Source of the DNA: Treponema_I sp045631425
GTDB lineage: Bacteria > Spirochaetota > Spirochaetia > Treponematales > Treponemataceae
DNA length: 13,080 nt
Direction of reading: 5' to 3'
NCBI GenBank assembly: GCA_045631425.1
Contig: JAZQUR010000081.1
Location: 1-13,080 of the forward strand
Under the pieces are notes generated by a model, which saw nothing but the letters and a program-made list of their open reading frames with translations, had not been told where the DNA came from and did not search any database. Shown here one piece after another: positions 5,588 to 12,900 of this stretch; the first letter of the stretch is position 1, and every line of letters begins with the position of its first letter. The position numbers were made by a program, and so were the translations under genes.

Positions 5588-8218
5588 ATGAATTACGAAA
5601 GAATGACTTTAAAGCTTCAAGAAGCTTTGCAAGAAAGCACTAGTATTGCTCAAAAAAAAGATCATAGCGAAGTTGGCACTGAACATTTGCTTTTTGCCTT
5701 TTTAACTCAGCAGGATGGAATTATTTCGCCTTTGGTTGCAAATATCGGGGTGGACGCAAATTATTTATTAACTGAAACTGAAAAACTTTTAGACAAATAT
5801 CCTATTGTTCATGGAAACGCAAGTATGTCCTTGAGCAATGAATTGCAAAAAATCTTGGCAAAATCTGAAAATGCTCAAAATGAATTGAAAGACGAATATT
5901 TGTCTTGTGAGCATATTTTTATTGCTATGGCGGAAAGTGATGGGGCTGTTGGTTCTCTTTTGAAAAAGCTTGGAATTAACAAAAAATCTTTGCTTCATGC
6001 GTTGAAAACTTTGCGGGGAAATAATCGAATTACAAATCAAGACCCAGAAAGTACTCTAAAATCTTTGGAAAAATATTGTAAGGATTTGACTGCTCTTGCT
6101 CGTCAGGAAAAAATTGACCCGGTTATTGGTCGTGATGAAGAGATTCGCCGTATTATGCAGGTTTTGAGTCGCCGCACAAAAAATAATCCGGTTTTGATTG
6201 GGGAGCCGGGGGTTGGAAAAACTGCTATCGTGGAAGGTTTGGCTCGTCGTATTGTGTCTGGGGATGTTCCGGATAGTTTGCAAAATAAGCGTTTGTTAAG
6301 TTTGGATTTGGGTGCTCTTGTGGCTGGTGCAAAATTCCGCGGAGAATTTGAAGAACGGCTAAAAGCTGTTATCAATGAAATTCAGCATAGCAACGGAAAT
6401 ATCATTTTGTTTATTGATGAGCTTCACACTTTGGTGGGAGCTGGTGCTAGTGAAGGTAGCATGGACGCTTCTAATTTGCTAAAACCTGCCCTTGCTCGTG
6501 GGGAACTTCGTGCCATTGGGGCAACAACTTTGGACGAATATCGTAAATATATCGAAAAAGATGCTGCTTTGGAACGTCGTTTTCAGCAGGTTCTTTGTGC
6601 CGAGCCAACTGTGGAAGACACAATCAGTATTTTGCGGGGAATCCAAGAAAAATATGAAGTTCACCACGGTGTTCGCATAAAGGACGAAGCTTTGGTTGCT
6701 GCTGCGGTTTTGAGTAATCGTTATATTACAAATCGATTTTTGCCAGACAAGGCTATCGACTTGGTTGATGAAGCTGCCAGTCGTCTAAAAATCGAAATTG
6801 AAAGTCAGCCAACTGAGCTTGACCAAGTTGAAAGAAAGATTTTGCAACTTAATATCGAAAAGGTTTCTCTAAGCAAGGAAAAAGACAAGGCTTCTATGGA
6901 ACGTCTTTCTAAAATTGTGGACGAACTTGCAAATCTTACTTCTAAGCGAGATGCAATGAAGTTAAAATGGCAAAACGAAAAGTCAAAAATCGAAGAAAGC
7001 CGAAAACTTAAAGAAGAGCTTGAACAACTTCACAATGATGAAATTCGTTTTACAAGGGAAGGAAATCTGGCAAAGGCGGCTGAAATCAAATATGGTCGCA
7101 TTCCAGAAATTGAAAAGCGTCTTTCAGAAATAGAAGAAGCAGAAAATCAAGATGCTGAAAATGAAGCTGCTGAAAATCTTGTTGATGATAAATCTTCTCT
7201 TCTTCGACAAGAAGTGTCTGAGGAAGATATTGCAAAAATCGTGTCTGCCTGGACTGGCATTCCTGTGACAAAGATGTTGGCTTCTGAAAAGCAAAAATAC
7301 ATTGATTTGGAAAATGTGCTTCAAAAACGGGTTATTGGCCAGAAAAAAGCGGTTGAGGTTGTGGCCGACGCAATTCGCAGAAACAAGGCTGGGCTAAATG
7401 ACGAGAATAAGCCTTTGGGAAGCTTCTTGTTTATCGGGCCAACTGGGGTTGGTAAAACTGAACTTGCAAAAACTTTAAGTGATTTCTTGTTCAATGATGA
7501 GAAAACTCTTACTCGCATTGATATGTCAGAGTATATGGAAAAATTCAGCGTATCAAGGCTTATTGGAGCTCCTCCTGGATACGTGGGCTATGACGAAGGT
7601 GGACAACTTACAGAAGCAGTTCGTCGTCGACCATATAGTGTAATTCTCTTTGATGAAATAGAAAAAGCTCACCCAGATGTGTTTAACATTTTGTTGCAGG
7701 TTTTGGATGATGGCCGCCTTACTGATAGTCAAGGTCGCATTGTGGATTTCAAGAATACTATCATCATTATGACAAGTAATCTTGGCTCTGATTTGATTTT
7801 GGCTGCGGACACAAACGAAAAATTACAGGAAATTATGCCAGAAATTGATGATTTGCTAAAACGTCATTTTAGACCAGAATTCTTAAATCGTATCGACGAA
7901 ATCGTTACTTTTGGACGTTTGGAAAAAGATGCAATTTATGGAATTGTGAAAAATCAACTTGCAAGGGTTGAAAAACGTCTTGAAGAGAAAAAACTCACAT
8001 TATCAATTTCTGATAAAGCAATAGAATTTTTAAGTGATGTTGGATATGACCCACTTTTTGGTGCAAGACCTGTAAAACGGGCAATCCAAAGCTATCTAGA
8101 AAATCCTCTTGCAAAAGAGATAATTTCTGGGGTTTTCAAAGAAGATTCCGTAATAAATGTGGATATAAATGACAATAATACTGCATTAAGATTTTTTTCA
8201 GCCGAAAATGTAGTATAA
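5588..8218 (+). CDS. clpB: ATP-dependent chaperone/disaggregase ClpB
   Basis: The 876-residue protein has the full ClpB (Hsp104) architecture: Clp N-domain repeats (1-145), AAA+ 1 with Walker A GEPGVGKT (205-212), Walker B LFIDE (274-278) and arginine fingers R330/R331, a coiled-coil M domain (about 405-530), then AAA+ 2 with GPTGVGKT (617-624), VILFDE (685-690), sensor MTSN (728-731) and LNRID (766-770), and the C-terminal domain (GARPVKRAIQ, 825-833). The long M domain and the absence of a ClpP-binding loop motif separate it from ClpA/ClpC. As a cytoplasmic hexamer it threads aggregated proteins through its pore, working with DnaK. The start fits the family N-terminus (MNYERMTLKLQEAL). The stop overlaps the next ATG by one base (TAATG), so the downstream envelope gene is probably translated by coupling. 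Confidence 0.97.
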   Translation: MNYERMTLKLQEALQESTSIAQKKDHSEVGTEHLLFAFLTQQDGIISPLVANIGVDANYLLTETEKLLDKYPIVHGNASMSLSNELQKILAKSENAQNELKDEYLSCEHIFIAMAESDGAVGSLLKKLGINKKSLLHALKTLRGNNRITNQDPESTLKSLEKYCKDLTALARQEKIDPVIGRDEEIRRIMQVLSRRTKNNPVLIGEPGVGKTAIVEGLARRIVSGDVPDSLQNKRLLSLDLGALVAGAKFRGEFEERLKAVINEIQHSNGNIILFIDELHTLVGAGASEGSMDASNLLKPALARGELRAIGATTLDEYRKYIEKDAALERRFQQVLCAEPTVEDTISILRGIQEKYEVHHGVRIKDEALVAAAVLSNRYITNRFLPDKAIDLVDEAASRLKIEIESQPTELDQVERKILQLNIEKVSLSKEKDKASMERLSKIVDELANLTSKRDAMKLKWQNEKSKIEESRKLKEELEQLHNDEIRFTREGNLAKAAEIKYGRIPEIEKRLSEIEEAENQDAENEAAENLVDDKSSLLRQEVSEEDIAKIVSAWTGIPVTKMLASEKQKYIDLENVLQKRVIGQKKAVEVVADAIRRNKAGLNDENKPLGSFLFIGPTGVGKTELAKTLSDFLFNDEKTLTRIDMSEYMEKFSVSRLIGAPPGYVGYDEGGQLTEAVRRRPYSVILFDEIEKAHPDVFNILLQVLDDGRLTDSQGRIVDFKNTIIIMTSNLGSDLILAADTNEKLQEIMPEIDDLLKRHFRPEFLNRIDEIVTFGRLEKDAIYGIVKNQLARVEKRLEEKKLTLSISDKAIEFLSDVGYDPLFGARPVKRAIQSYLENPLAKEIISGVFKEDSVINVDINDNNTALRFFSAENVV

Positions 8219-9534
8219 TGTTTTTTGTGAAGGACAAAGTCTCTAAATATTTTGGTAAAAAAGCAAAGTTTCTTTTCTCACTTGTAGCCTGTTTGTTTTT
8301 GGGTGGCTTTGTCCTTGGTATGTCCTTTGAAGATTTTTACAACGATTACTTTGGATATTTTGGTTCTTTTATTGATGAAAACCAAGGTCTAACAAGTTTT
8401 CGTTCTCTAAATGTGCCAATGGGTGGAAAAGCTGAAGCTTTGGGCGGTTCATTTACAGCCCTTGCTAACGATATAAGCTATATTGAATACAATCCTTCAG
8501 CAAGTTCTGTCTTAAAAAATACAGAATTAGCTGTTTTCCATAATTCTTGGATTGCAGACACTTCCATTGATTCAATCGCTTTTTCTATCAGAAACGATAC
8601 TTTTGGATTTGGCACTTTTGCAAAATGCTTGTATCTTCCTTTTACCGAATACAACATTTTTGGGCAAAAAGTTTCAGCTGGATATTATTCTGAATCAGTG
8701 TTGGGCTTAAATTTTAGTAACAACTTTTTTGCTGGATACAGTTTTAAGGGCTTGGCAGTTGGTGGTACACTAAAACTTGCTTTTAGAAGTATGCCAGATT
8801 ATAGCGACGATGCTACAGACCAAATTATAGAAGGTTCTGGCATAAATCAGTCTGCATTTGCATTGCTTGGTGATTTTGGACTTCGGTCAAGCTTTAACTT
8901 TGGTAAATTCTTTATTTCCCGGGAACCAAACTTTCATATTGGTGTTTCTCTTATGAATCTTGGGGTTGCATTTGAAAATGAAGGAATTGATTTAAGTTTA
9001 CCAACAAAAGTAAACGCAGGGATTTCTTGGAATATGTTTAGACCTGTGATTCTCAACTTGGAAATCCAAAAACCTGTGAACTTGGCAAATATCAGTAAAT
9101 CAGAAAAAATATCTTTGGGAACTGGAATAAGTTTTGTAATTGATGAGCGTCATTCGTTGCAGATGGGATTTTTGCTAAAAGGTGGAAATCCGAGAATTAG
9201 TTTAGGTGCAGAATTTCCTGTAAAAATCCTATTGGTAAATCTAAACTACACATTTGATATGACAAGTTCTCTCTCTCCTATAAACAGATTTAGTCTTTCT
9301 GCAAAACTAAATCTTGGAGATAGAGGTCGACAAAACATACAAGATAAAATCGATGAGCTTTACGTAAAAGGTTTGGAACTTTACGCAGAAGGTCAATACG
9401 AAGAAGCAATTTCCACTTGGGAAGAAGTTTTACTTTATAATCCACGATTTGACCCAGCAAAATACGCGCTAAAAACTGCAAAAGAAACTTTAGCTCTCCA
9501 AATCAAGATTATGGAAATTCAAACACTAGATTAG
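8218..9534 (+). CDS. UPF0164 family outer-membrane beta-barrel protein with C-terminal TPR
   Basis: This 438-residue protein resembles the treponemal UPF0164 family (for example Treponema pallidum TP0548 and TP0856-TP0865), considered FadL-like or PorV-like outer-membrane barrels. It begins with a basic stretch and a hydrophobic segment (about 18-34), a signal peptide. The family block follows: GLTSFRSLNVPMGGKAEALGG, then ALANDISYIEYNPSA. The middle is alternating beta-strand-like sequence rich in Gly, Asn and aromatic residues. The C-terminus is helical and fits one TPR (ELYVKGLELYAEGQYEEAIS, from about 384). A lipobox-like LVAC (22-25) lies inside the hydrophobic segment, but hydrophobic residues continue after it, so a non-lipidated signal seems likelier. 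It has no Shine-Dalgarno and begins on the last base of the clpB stop. Substrate is unknown; hydrophobic-compound uptake is a family guess. Confidence 0.82.
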   Translation: MFFVKDKVSKYFGKKAKFLFSLVACLFLGGFVLGMSFEDFYNDYFGYFGSFIDENQGLTSFRSLNVPMGGKAEALGGSFTALANDISYIEYNPSASSVLKNTELAVFHNSWIADTSIDSIAFSIRNDTFGFGTFAKCLYLPFTEYNIFGQKVSAGYYSESVLGLNFSNNFFAGYSFKGLAVGGTLKLAFRSMPDYSDDATDQIIEGSGINQSAFALLGDFGLRSSFNFGKFFISREPNFHIGVSLMNLGVAFENEGIDLSLPTKVNAGISWNMFRPVILNLEIQKPVNLANISKSEKISLGTGISFVIDERHSLQMGFLLKGGNPRISLGAEFPVKILLVNLNYTFDMTSSLSPINRFSLSAKLNLGDRGRQNIQDKIDELYVKGLELYAEGQYEEAISTWEEVLLYNPRFDPAKYALKTAKETLALQIKIMEIQTLD

Positions 9535-9609
9535 TTTCTATTTGTATATTATTTATATACATTTTACTCATAGACTTCCGTAAACTAAAAAATAAAAAAT
9601 CCACTAAGC

Positions 9610-9651
9610 AAAAAAAAGCTGTCCATCATCTGCAAGAGATTCTAGGACAGC
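9610..9651 (-). terminator. intrinsic terminator between convergent genes
   Basis: GCTGTCC (9618-9624) pairs with GGACAGC (9645-9651), with a short inner ATCT/AGAT stem. On the minus strand it is followed by eight T (complement of 9610-9617), terminating the META-domain gene. On plus it is followed only by CTGTTT, so it may act weakly on the UPF0164 transcript too. No other structure was seen in the 156-bp gap. Confidence 0.8.
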
Positions 9652-9690
9652 CTGTTTAAATTTGATTTCCTTAAGATTTTAAGAAAGATG

Positions 9691-10260
9691 CTATCTTACA
9701 AAGCAAAGAACAGAACCAGTTTTTGGATTCATAAGAACAAGTTCTTCATATCCTTCAATTCCAGCATTTCCTGTGAAACCGATTTTGTTTACATCTGACA
9801 AAATTCTTAGGAAATTGTCTTCTGTTTCCATATCTTCTGGAAGCCCAGCCATTTTTGTCACACCGATTGGACCAAAAGAAATGTCCAAACCATCAATAGA
9901 AACTATTCCGTGATAGTTGTTAATACCAGCCAAACCAAAAATTTCAGTTTCTTCATCAAAAGCAAAAGACATTGTTACAGAACAACTAATTGGATATTCT
10001 GCATCTTTATCTGCCATTGTGTAAAGAGTCCAACCACCTGTTAAAGATTCTGCAGTTACAGGAGCTAATGAAATATCAGAAATCACAGCTTCTTCCTCTG
10101 TTTTTAAAGAATTGTTTTTGTTCTGATTTTCTGCTGGAACAACAACCTCAGAATTAGTAGTTTCTACATTTTGATTTTTTGTAGATTCACATCCAACAAA
10201 AACAAAAAAGATTGCGCATAATGCAATCATTACTAAAATAGATTTTTTTAATGTTTTCAT
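9691..10260 (-). CDS. META/HslJ-like domain lipoprotein
   Basis: This predicted lipoprotein (189 residues) has a basic start, a hydrophobic core and a lipobox-like FVGC with Cys24 as lipidation site. A Ser/Asn/Glu-rich linker (25-65) leads to a C-terminal domain resembling META/HslJ: GGWTLYTM, FGLAGINNYHG, IDGLDISFGPIGVTKMAG and LMNPKTGSVLCFVR follow the family order (W-L, G-N-Y-G, L-F, T-M). In the usual motif a Cys precedes the Asn and another follows T-M-A; here these are Ile/Asn and Gly, so the disulfide is absent. HslJ-type domains are linked to envelope stress, but exact function is unknown. I choose the ATG at 10260 because a promoter-like pair lies exactly upstream and the sequence MKTLKKS is a standard signal start; an in-frame ATG at 10266 would add two residues. 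Confidence 0.8.
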   Translation of the reverse strand: MKTLKKSILVMIALCAIFFVFVGCESTKNQNVETTNSEVVVPAENQNKNNSLKTEEEAVISDISLAPVTAESLTGGWTLYTMADKDAEYPISCSVTMSFAFDEETEIFGLAGINNYHGIVSIDGLDISFGPIGVTKMAGLPEDMETEDNFLRILSDVNKIGFTGNAGIEGYEELVLMNPKTGSVLCFVR

Positions 10261-10295
10261 ACACATAGTATAGCTTAAATTTTCTCATAAAACAA
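10261..10295 (-). promoter_or_regulatory. putative promoter of the META lipoprotein, leaderless geometry
   Basis: On the minus strand TTGTTT (10295-10290), 17 nt, TATACT (10272-10267), then 6 nt to the ATG at 10260. No Shine-Dalgarno is present. This is the best hexamer pair of the four similar arrangements in the window. Confidence 0.5.
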
Positions 10296-10602
10296 GAAAA
10301 TTAAAATTTTCATATTCAGATATTCAGAAATAAAACAAAAAATTAGGATTTTTTGATTTTTATGAGTTTACTTGAAAGAGAAATCATTTGAAAAATGGAA
10401 TATATGAAAATTTTAAGGAGAAAACATAGGAAAACAGTAGTAAAAATCGGGATTTCTGCCGATAATATCTCCAAAGAAATAACAAAATAGCTGAAATCAG
10501 ATAGAAAATCCTACGAAAAATGTCAGAAATCAACTTAAAAACTAGAAATTCTATCTGAACAGAAAAACATATAAAGAAAAGCATGCATAAAAGGACCGAT
10601 TT
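10296..10602 (+). other. AT-rich intergenic region with an inverted repeat upstream of the flavodoxin pair
   Basis: I see no convincing gene here. TCAGATAGAA (10497-10506) and TTCTATCTGA (10549-10558) form a perfect 10-bp inverted repeat separated by 42 nt, either an operator pair or a long-loop hairpin in the leader of the next gene. A TATAAA at 10570-10575 could be its -10, without a good -35. A short frame at 10395-10490 (31 codons, Lys/Arg-rich) has no clear ribosome site and is not called. Confidence 0.35.
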
Positions 10603-11103
10603 ATGAAACTTCTGATACACGACCTTTCAGAAAAAGAAGCAAAAAAAATCCTACCAAACATTCCAAAAGATATGGTAGTTTTCTCACCAAAGCAAAACAT
10701 CCACCCATGTATTGGTTGCTTCAGTTGTTGGTTTGTAACTCCAGGATACTGTATCATCAAAGATGACCACTACAATCTTGGGGAAGTTTTCTCAAAAGTA
10801 GAAGAAGTAATCATAATCTCAGAATGCGTGTTCGGTTCATACAGTCCTTATATAAAAAACGTTTTAGATAGATGTGTACCATATTCTCTACCATTTTTTG
10901 AAATTCGAGATAATGTGCGCCATGTTCCACGATATCCAAATAAAATCAGTTTTTCAGTTCACTTTTATGGAGAAAATCTTTCACAAGAAGAAAAATCCAT
11001 AGCACAAGAACTTGTAGAAGCTAATTGCAAAAACTTAAACGGCTCAGGTTCTACAATCAACTTTTACGATGACAAACTCCCTCCAAAAGGAAAAATACTA
11101 TGA
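10603..11103 (+). CDS. flavodoxin-family protein with iron-sulfur-flavoprotein-like Cys4 motif
   Basis: This 166-residue protein belongs to the NAD(P)H-dependent oxidoreductase/flavodoxin-fold group. The key feature is C36-x2-C39-x2-C42-x7-C50 (CIGCFSCW...GYC), followed by IKDDHYNLGEVF, matching the compact CX2CX2CX(4-7)C motif of iron-sulfur flavoproteins, where it binds a 4Fe-4S cluster. A typical core follows: VEEVIIISECVFGSYSPYIKNVLDR. The usual N-terminal FMN phosphate loop (GSPR..S) is absent: the first strand MKLLIHDL runs into a different loop. From memory, small homologues with the same N-terminus exist in clostridia and treponemes, so it is probably a natural subfamily. AAGGA 7 nt before the ATG supports the start. 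It overlaps the next gene by 4 bp, suggesting a two-protein redox unit. Substrate is unknown. Confidence 0.8.
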   Translation: MKLLIHDLSEKEAKKILPNIPKDMVVFSPKQNIHPCIGCFSCWFVTPGYCIIKDDHYNLGEVFSKVEEVIIISECVFGSYSPYIKNVLDRCVPYSLPFFEIRDNVRHVPRYPNKISFSVHFYGENLSQEEKSIAQELVEANCKNLNGSGSTINFYDDKLPPKGKIL

Positions 11104-11771
11104 AAATAATGATAATCACAGGCAGTCCAAAACCAAACGGTGGCACATCATCTTTGCTAGTAGAAGTTTTAAAAAAAACAATTATTTCACATAAGCCAGA
11201 AGCAGAATTTGTAACATACAATATTCGCTCAAATTTCATTCCAGAAACCGAATACGACAATTTAGAAAATTACAACGCCCTAGTAATCGCAACACCACTT
11301 TACATAGACAGTTTGCCATCTCACGTTTTGTCACAACTGTCAAAACTTCACGAATATCTAAATTCAAAAAAAGGCGAAAAATCCAAAGCAAAAAACAACC
11401 TAAAAATTTACGCTTTGATAAACTGTGGCTTTTTAGACTCAAAATATACCACCATCGCCACTCGCATAATCAGAATGTGGGCGATAAAATCAGGCTTAGT
11501 TTACGCTTCCTCCCTTGGAATCGGCGGCGGCGAAATGATAAGCAAAATCAATATAAAAGCCCAACTAAATGCAGCTCCACTCAAACCGATAAAACTTGCA
11601 TTAGAAAATTTTGCAGAAATTGTGGCAGAAGAAAAATGCACATCAAACAACTACTGCTCACCTGGAATTCCACGTTGGATGTTTATCCAAGCCGCAAATT
11701 CATTTTTTTGTAAAGAAAACGCAAAGAAAAGCGGCCTAACACTAAAGCAGCTATATTATCAAATCCCATAA
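11100..11771 (+). CDS. NAD(P)H-dependent FMN reductase/flavodoxin-fold protein
   Basis: The 223-residue protein starts with a classical flavodoxin-fold strand and FMN phosphate loop (MKIMIITGSPKPNGGTSSLL, loop residues 8-18), followed by ALVIATPLYIDSLPSHVL (about 60-76), the usual second flavin-contact segment of NADPH-dependent FMN reductases. It lacks the Cys4 cluster of its upstream partner. A Gly-rich LGIGGGEMI (around 140) and a divergent C-terminus (PGIPRWMFIQAANSFF) may hold the partner or substrate. The start codon overlaps the upstream stop (ATGA), and AAGGA lies 8 nt before it. The pair could form a heteromeric flavin/iron-sulfur enzyme, which is an inference from complementary motifs. 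The gene ends 7 bp before the GC-rich repeat copy B. Confidence 0.82.
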   Translation: MKIMIITGSPKPNGGTSSLLVEVLKKTIISHKPEAEFVTYNIRSNFIPETEYDNLENYNALVIATPLYIDSLPSHVLSQLSKLHEYLNSKKGEKSKAKNNLKIYALINCGFLDSKYTTIATRIIRMWAIKSGLVYASSLGIGGGEMISKINIKAQLNAAPLKPIKLALENFAEIVAEEKCTSNNYCSPGIPRWMFIQAANSFFCKENAKKSGLTLKQLYYQIP

Positions 11772-11778
11772 TTTTTTT

Positions 11779-11877
11779 GGAGCAACCATTTATGCTGTGA
11801 GTACCTGCCATTCGGGGTTACGGCTTTCGCCTCCATTCCTGTGGAACGGCTACGCCGCCCCTACTGTCAGGGCTAGG
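11779..11877 (-). repeat. GC-rich dispersed repeat, copy B (inverted)
   Basis: This 99-bp block, read on the minus strand, matches copy A at 5396-5517 almost base for base; it lacks the 24-bp loop segment, has a single A there, and differs at a few loop or unpaired positions (GTA for GGA, GAAA for GGAA). It lies between convergent genes, 7 bp from the flavodoxin stop and 17 bp from the MBL stop, and could help terminate one or both transcripts. Confidence 0.88.
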
Positions 11878-11886
11878 CTCATATCC

Positions 11887-11905
11887 AAAATGATTTACAA
11901 AATCA
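11887..11905 (-). terminator. weak hairpin over the MBL stop codon
   Basis: TGATTT-ACA-AAATCA (11891-11905) is a perfect 6-bp hairpin including the stop codon and, on the minus strand, is followed by TTTT. The stem is AT-rich and short, so terminator activity is doubtful unless the adjacent repeat copy B contributes. Confidence 0.3.
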
Positions 11906-12746
11906 CATTATCCCCAGTACCAAGATAAAAAAGCTTTTCTTTCATAATATCCTTTAAAACAGTAAACTGGCTTTCTCCAGTGCAATGACAAGTGTAAAAA
12001 GTTGTATTATAAGATTTTAGTTTTTCTCCAAGAGAAATCAATTTTTCTTTATCAAAGTGATTTTCCACATCAAAAGATTTTAAGTGAAATCCACCAATTA
12101 AAATATCAGGCTTAAACCAATTCACAATATTTAAAATTCCTTTGTGGGAACAGCCACTTATCAAAATCTTTTTGTGATTTTCTTCAATCAAAAGATAGTG
12201 CTCGTGGGAAAAATCTTCAGGAATGAAAATCCCGTCTTTTAGCTGAGTTAAACCGTCTGTGTTTGTGGAAATTAGTTTTTCTTTTTTGTTACAGGAAAAT
12301 AATTTTATATTTGGAGTAATTTCCTTTTCGTCGGAAACAAAAATTACTTGTTGCATAAAATCAGGATTTTCTAAAAGATTTTTGTCTAAGCCAATGTATT
12401 TTTTGTTGGCGTTAAAATTCTCGGAAAAAGCATTTTCGTTTATGTAAATTGGTGCAATTTTGTTGATTTTTAAAAAGGCAGAAATTCCAAAAGCTTCTGT
12501 TTCAGAAAAAAGTCCACCGTGGTCGTAATGTCCGTGAGATAAAACTGCAAAATCAACTTCTTCTAAATTGATGTTAAGATTTTTGGCATTTTCTAAAAAT
12601 TGGTTTGTTTGTCCCATATCAAATAGGATTTTATGATTTTCTGTTTCTATAAAAAGACTTAATCCGTGCTCGGCTTTTAATTTTTCTGAAAGTGCTGGAG
12701 AAATATTTTTTGATATTGTGTTTTCTGTAAGAACTGTGATTTTCAT
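11895..12746 (-). CDS. metallo-beta-lactamase-fold hydrolase (COG1237-like)
   Basis: The 283-residue cytoplasmic protein carries the MBL metal-binding signature SHGHYDHGG (H71, H73, D75, H76), with the preceding strand ILFDMGQ (40-46) and further candidate ligands in SGCSHKG (H201) and GGFHL (H221), and a late TCHCTG (252-257). This order fits the COG1237 branch, which includes proteins annotated as dihydropterin-ribofuranosylaminobenzene-phosphate synthase-like; in bacteria the substrate is generally not established. No signal peptide is present. There is no Shine-Dalgarno; a -10-like hexamer lies 6 nt before the ATG, which is preferred since MKITVLTENT is a family-like N-terminus. It is transcribed divergently from the Rpn-like fragment and convergently to the flavodoxin pair, so it appears monocistronic. 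Confidence 0.85.
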   Translation of the reverse strand: MKITVLTENTISKNISPALSEKLKAEHGLSLFIETENHKILFDMGQTNQFLENAKNLNINLEEVDFAVLSHGHYDHGGLFSETEAFGISAFLKINKIAPIYINENAFSENFNANKKYIGLDKNLLENPDFMQQVIFVSDEKEITPNIKLFSCNKKEKLISTNTDGLTQLKDGIFIPEDFSHEHYLLIEENHKKILISGCSHKGILNIVNWFKPDILIGGFHLKSFDVENHFDKEKLISLGEKLKSYNTTFYTCHCTGESQFTVLKDIMKEKLFYLGTGDNVIL

Positions 12747-12780
12747 GATTTTAGTTTATCATTTTTGATTTGAAAAGCAA
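12747..12780 (-). promoter_or_regulatory. putative MBL gene promoter, leaderless geometry
   Basis: On the minus strand TTGCTT (12780-12775), 16 nt, TAAACT (12758-12753), then 6 nt (AAAATC) to the ATG at 12746. The -35 is weak. No Shine-Dalgarno is present. Confidence 0.35.
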
Positions 12781-12821
12781 ATGGGAAAATGTGATGAAAA
12801 AAAATCCTCTTTTTTTGTCAA

Positions 12822-12840
12822 TTTTCAAAAATTTTGAAAA
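12822..12840. promoter_or_regulatory. perfect 19-bp dyad between divergent genes
   Basis: TTTTCAAAA and TTTTGAAAA flank a single A, a perfect palindrome centred between the MBL and Rpn-like starts. It could be an operator site, part of a -35 region (TTGAAA at 12834) or chance in AT-rich DNA. Confidence 0.35.
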
Positions 12841-12855
12841 CTTTTTGTAATAGTT

Positions 12856-12880
12856 ATTATGTAGAGCTTTTCTACATAAT
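12856..12880 (+). promoter_or_regulatory. 10-bp hairpin upstream of the Rpn-like start
   Basis: ATTATGTAGA (12856-12865) pairs perfectly with TCTACATAAT (12871-12880) around GCTTT. It ends 8 nt before the Shine-Dalgarno AAGGA (12889-12893), which is 7 nt from the ATG at 12901. It may be a leader hairpin or a conserved flank of this multicopy gene family. Confidence 0.45.
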
Positions 12881-12900
12881 TTCAACAAAAGGATTTTCAC

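Noticed and set aside
10395..10490. Plus-strand 31-codon basic peptide
   Set aside because: It has no convincing ribosome site or promoter and no known similarity; too short to support by composition.
10384..10620. Minus-strand 78-codon hydrophobic frame upstream of the flavodoxin pair
   Set aside because: Phe/Leu/Ile-rich translation is expected from the T-rich strand; it overlaps the start of a well-supported gene in antisense and has no Shine-Dalgarno or promoter.
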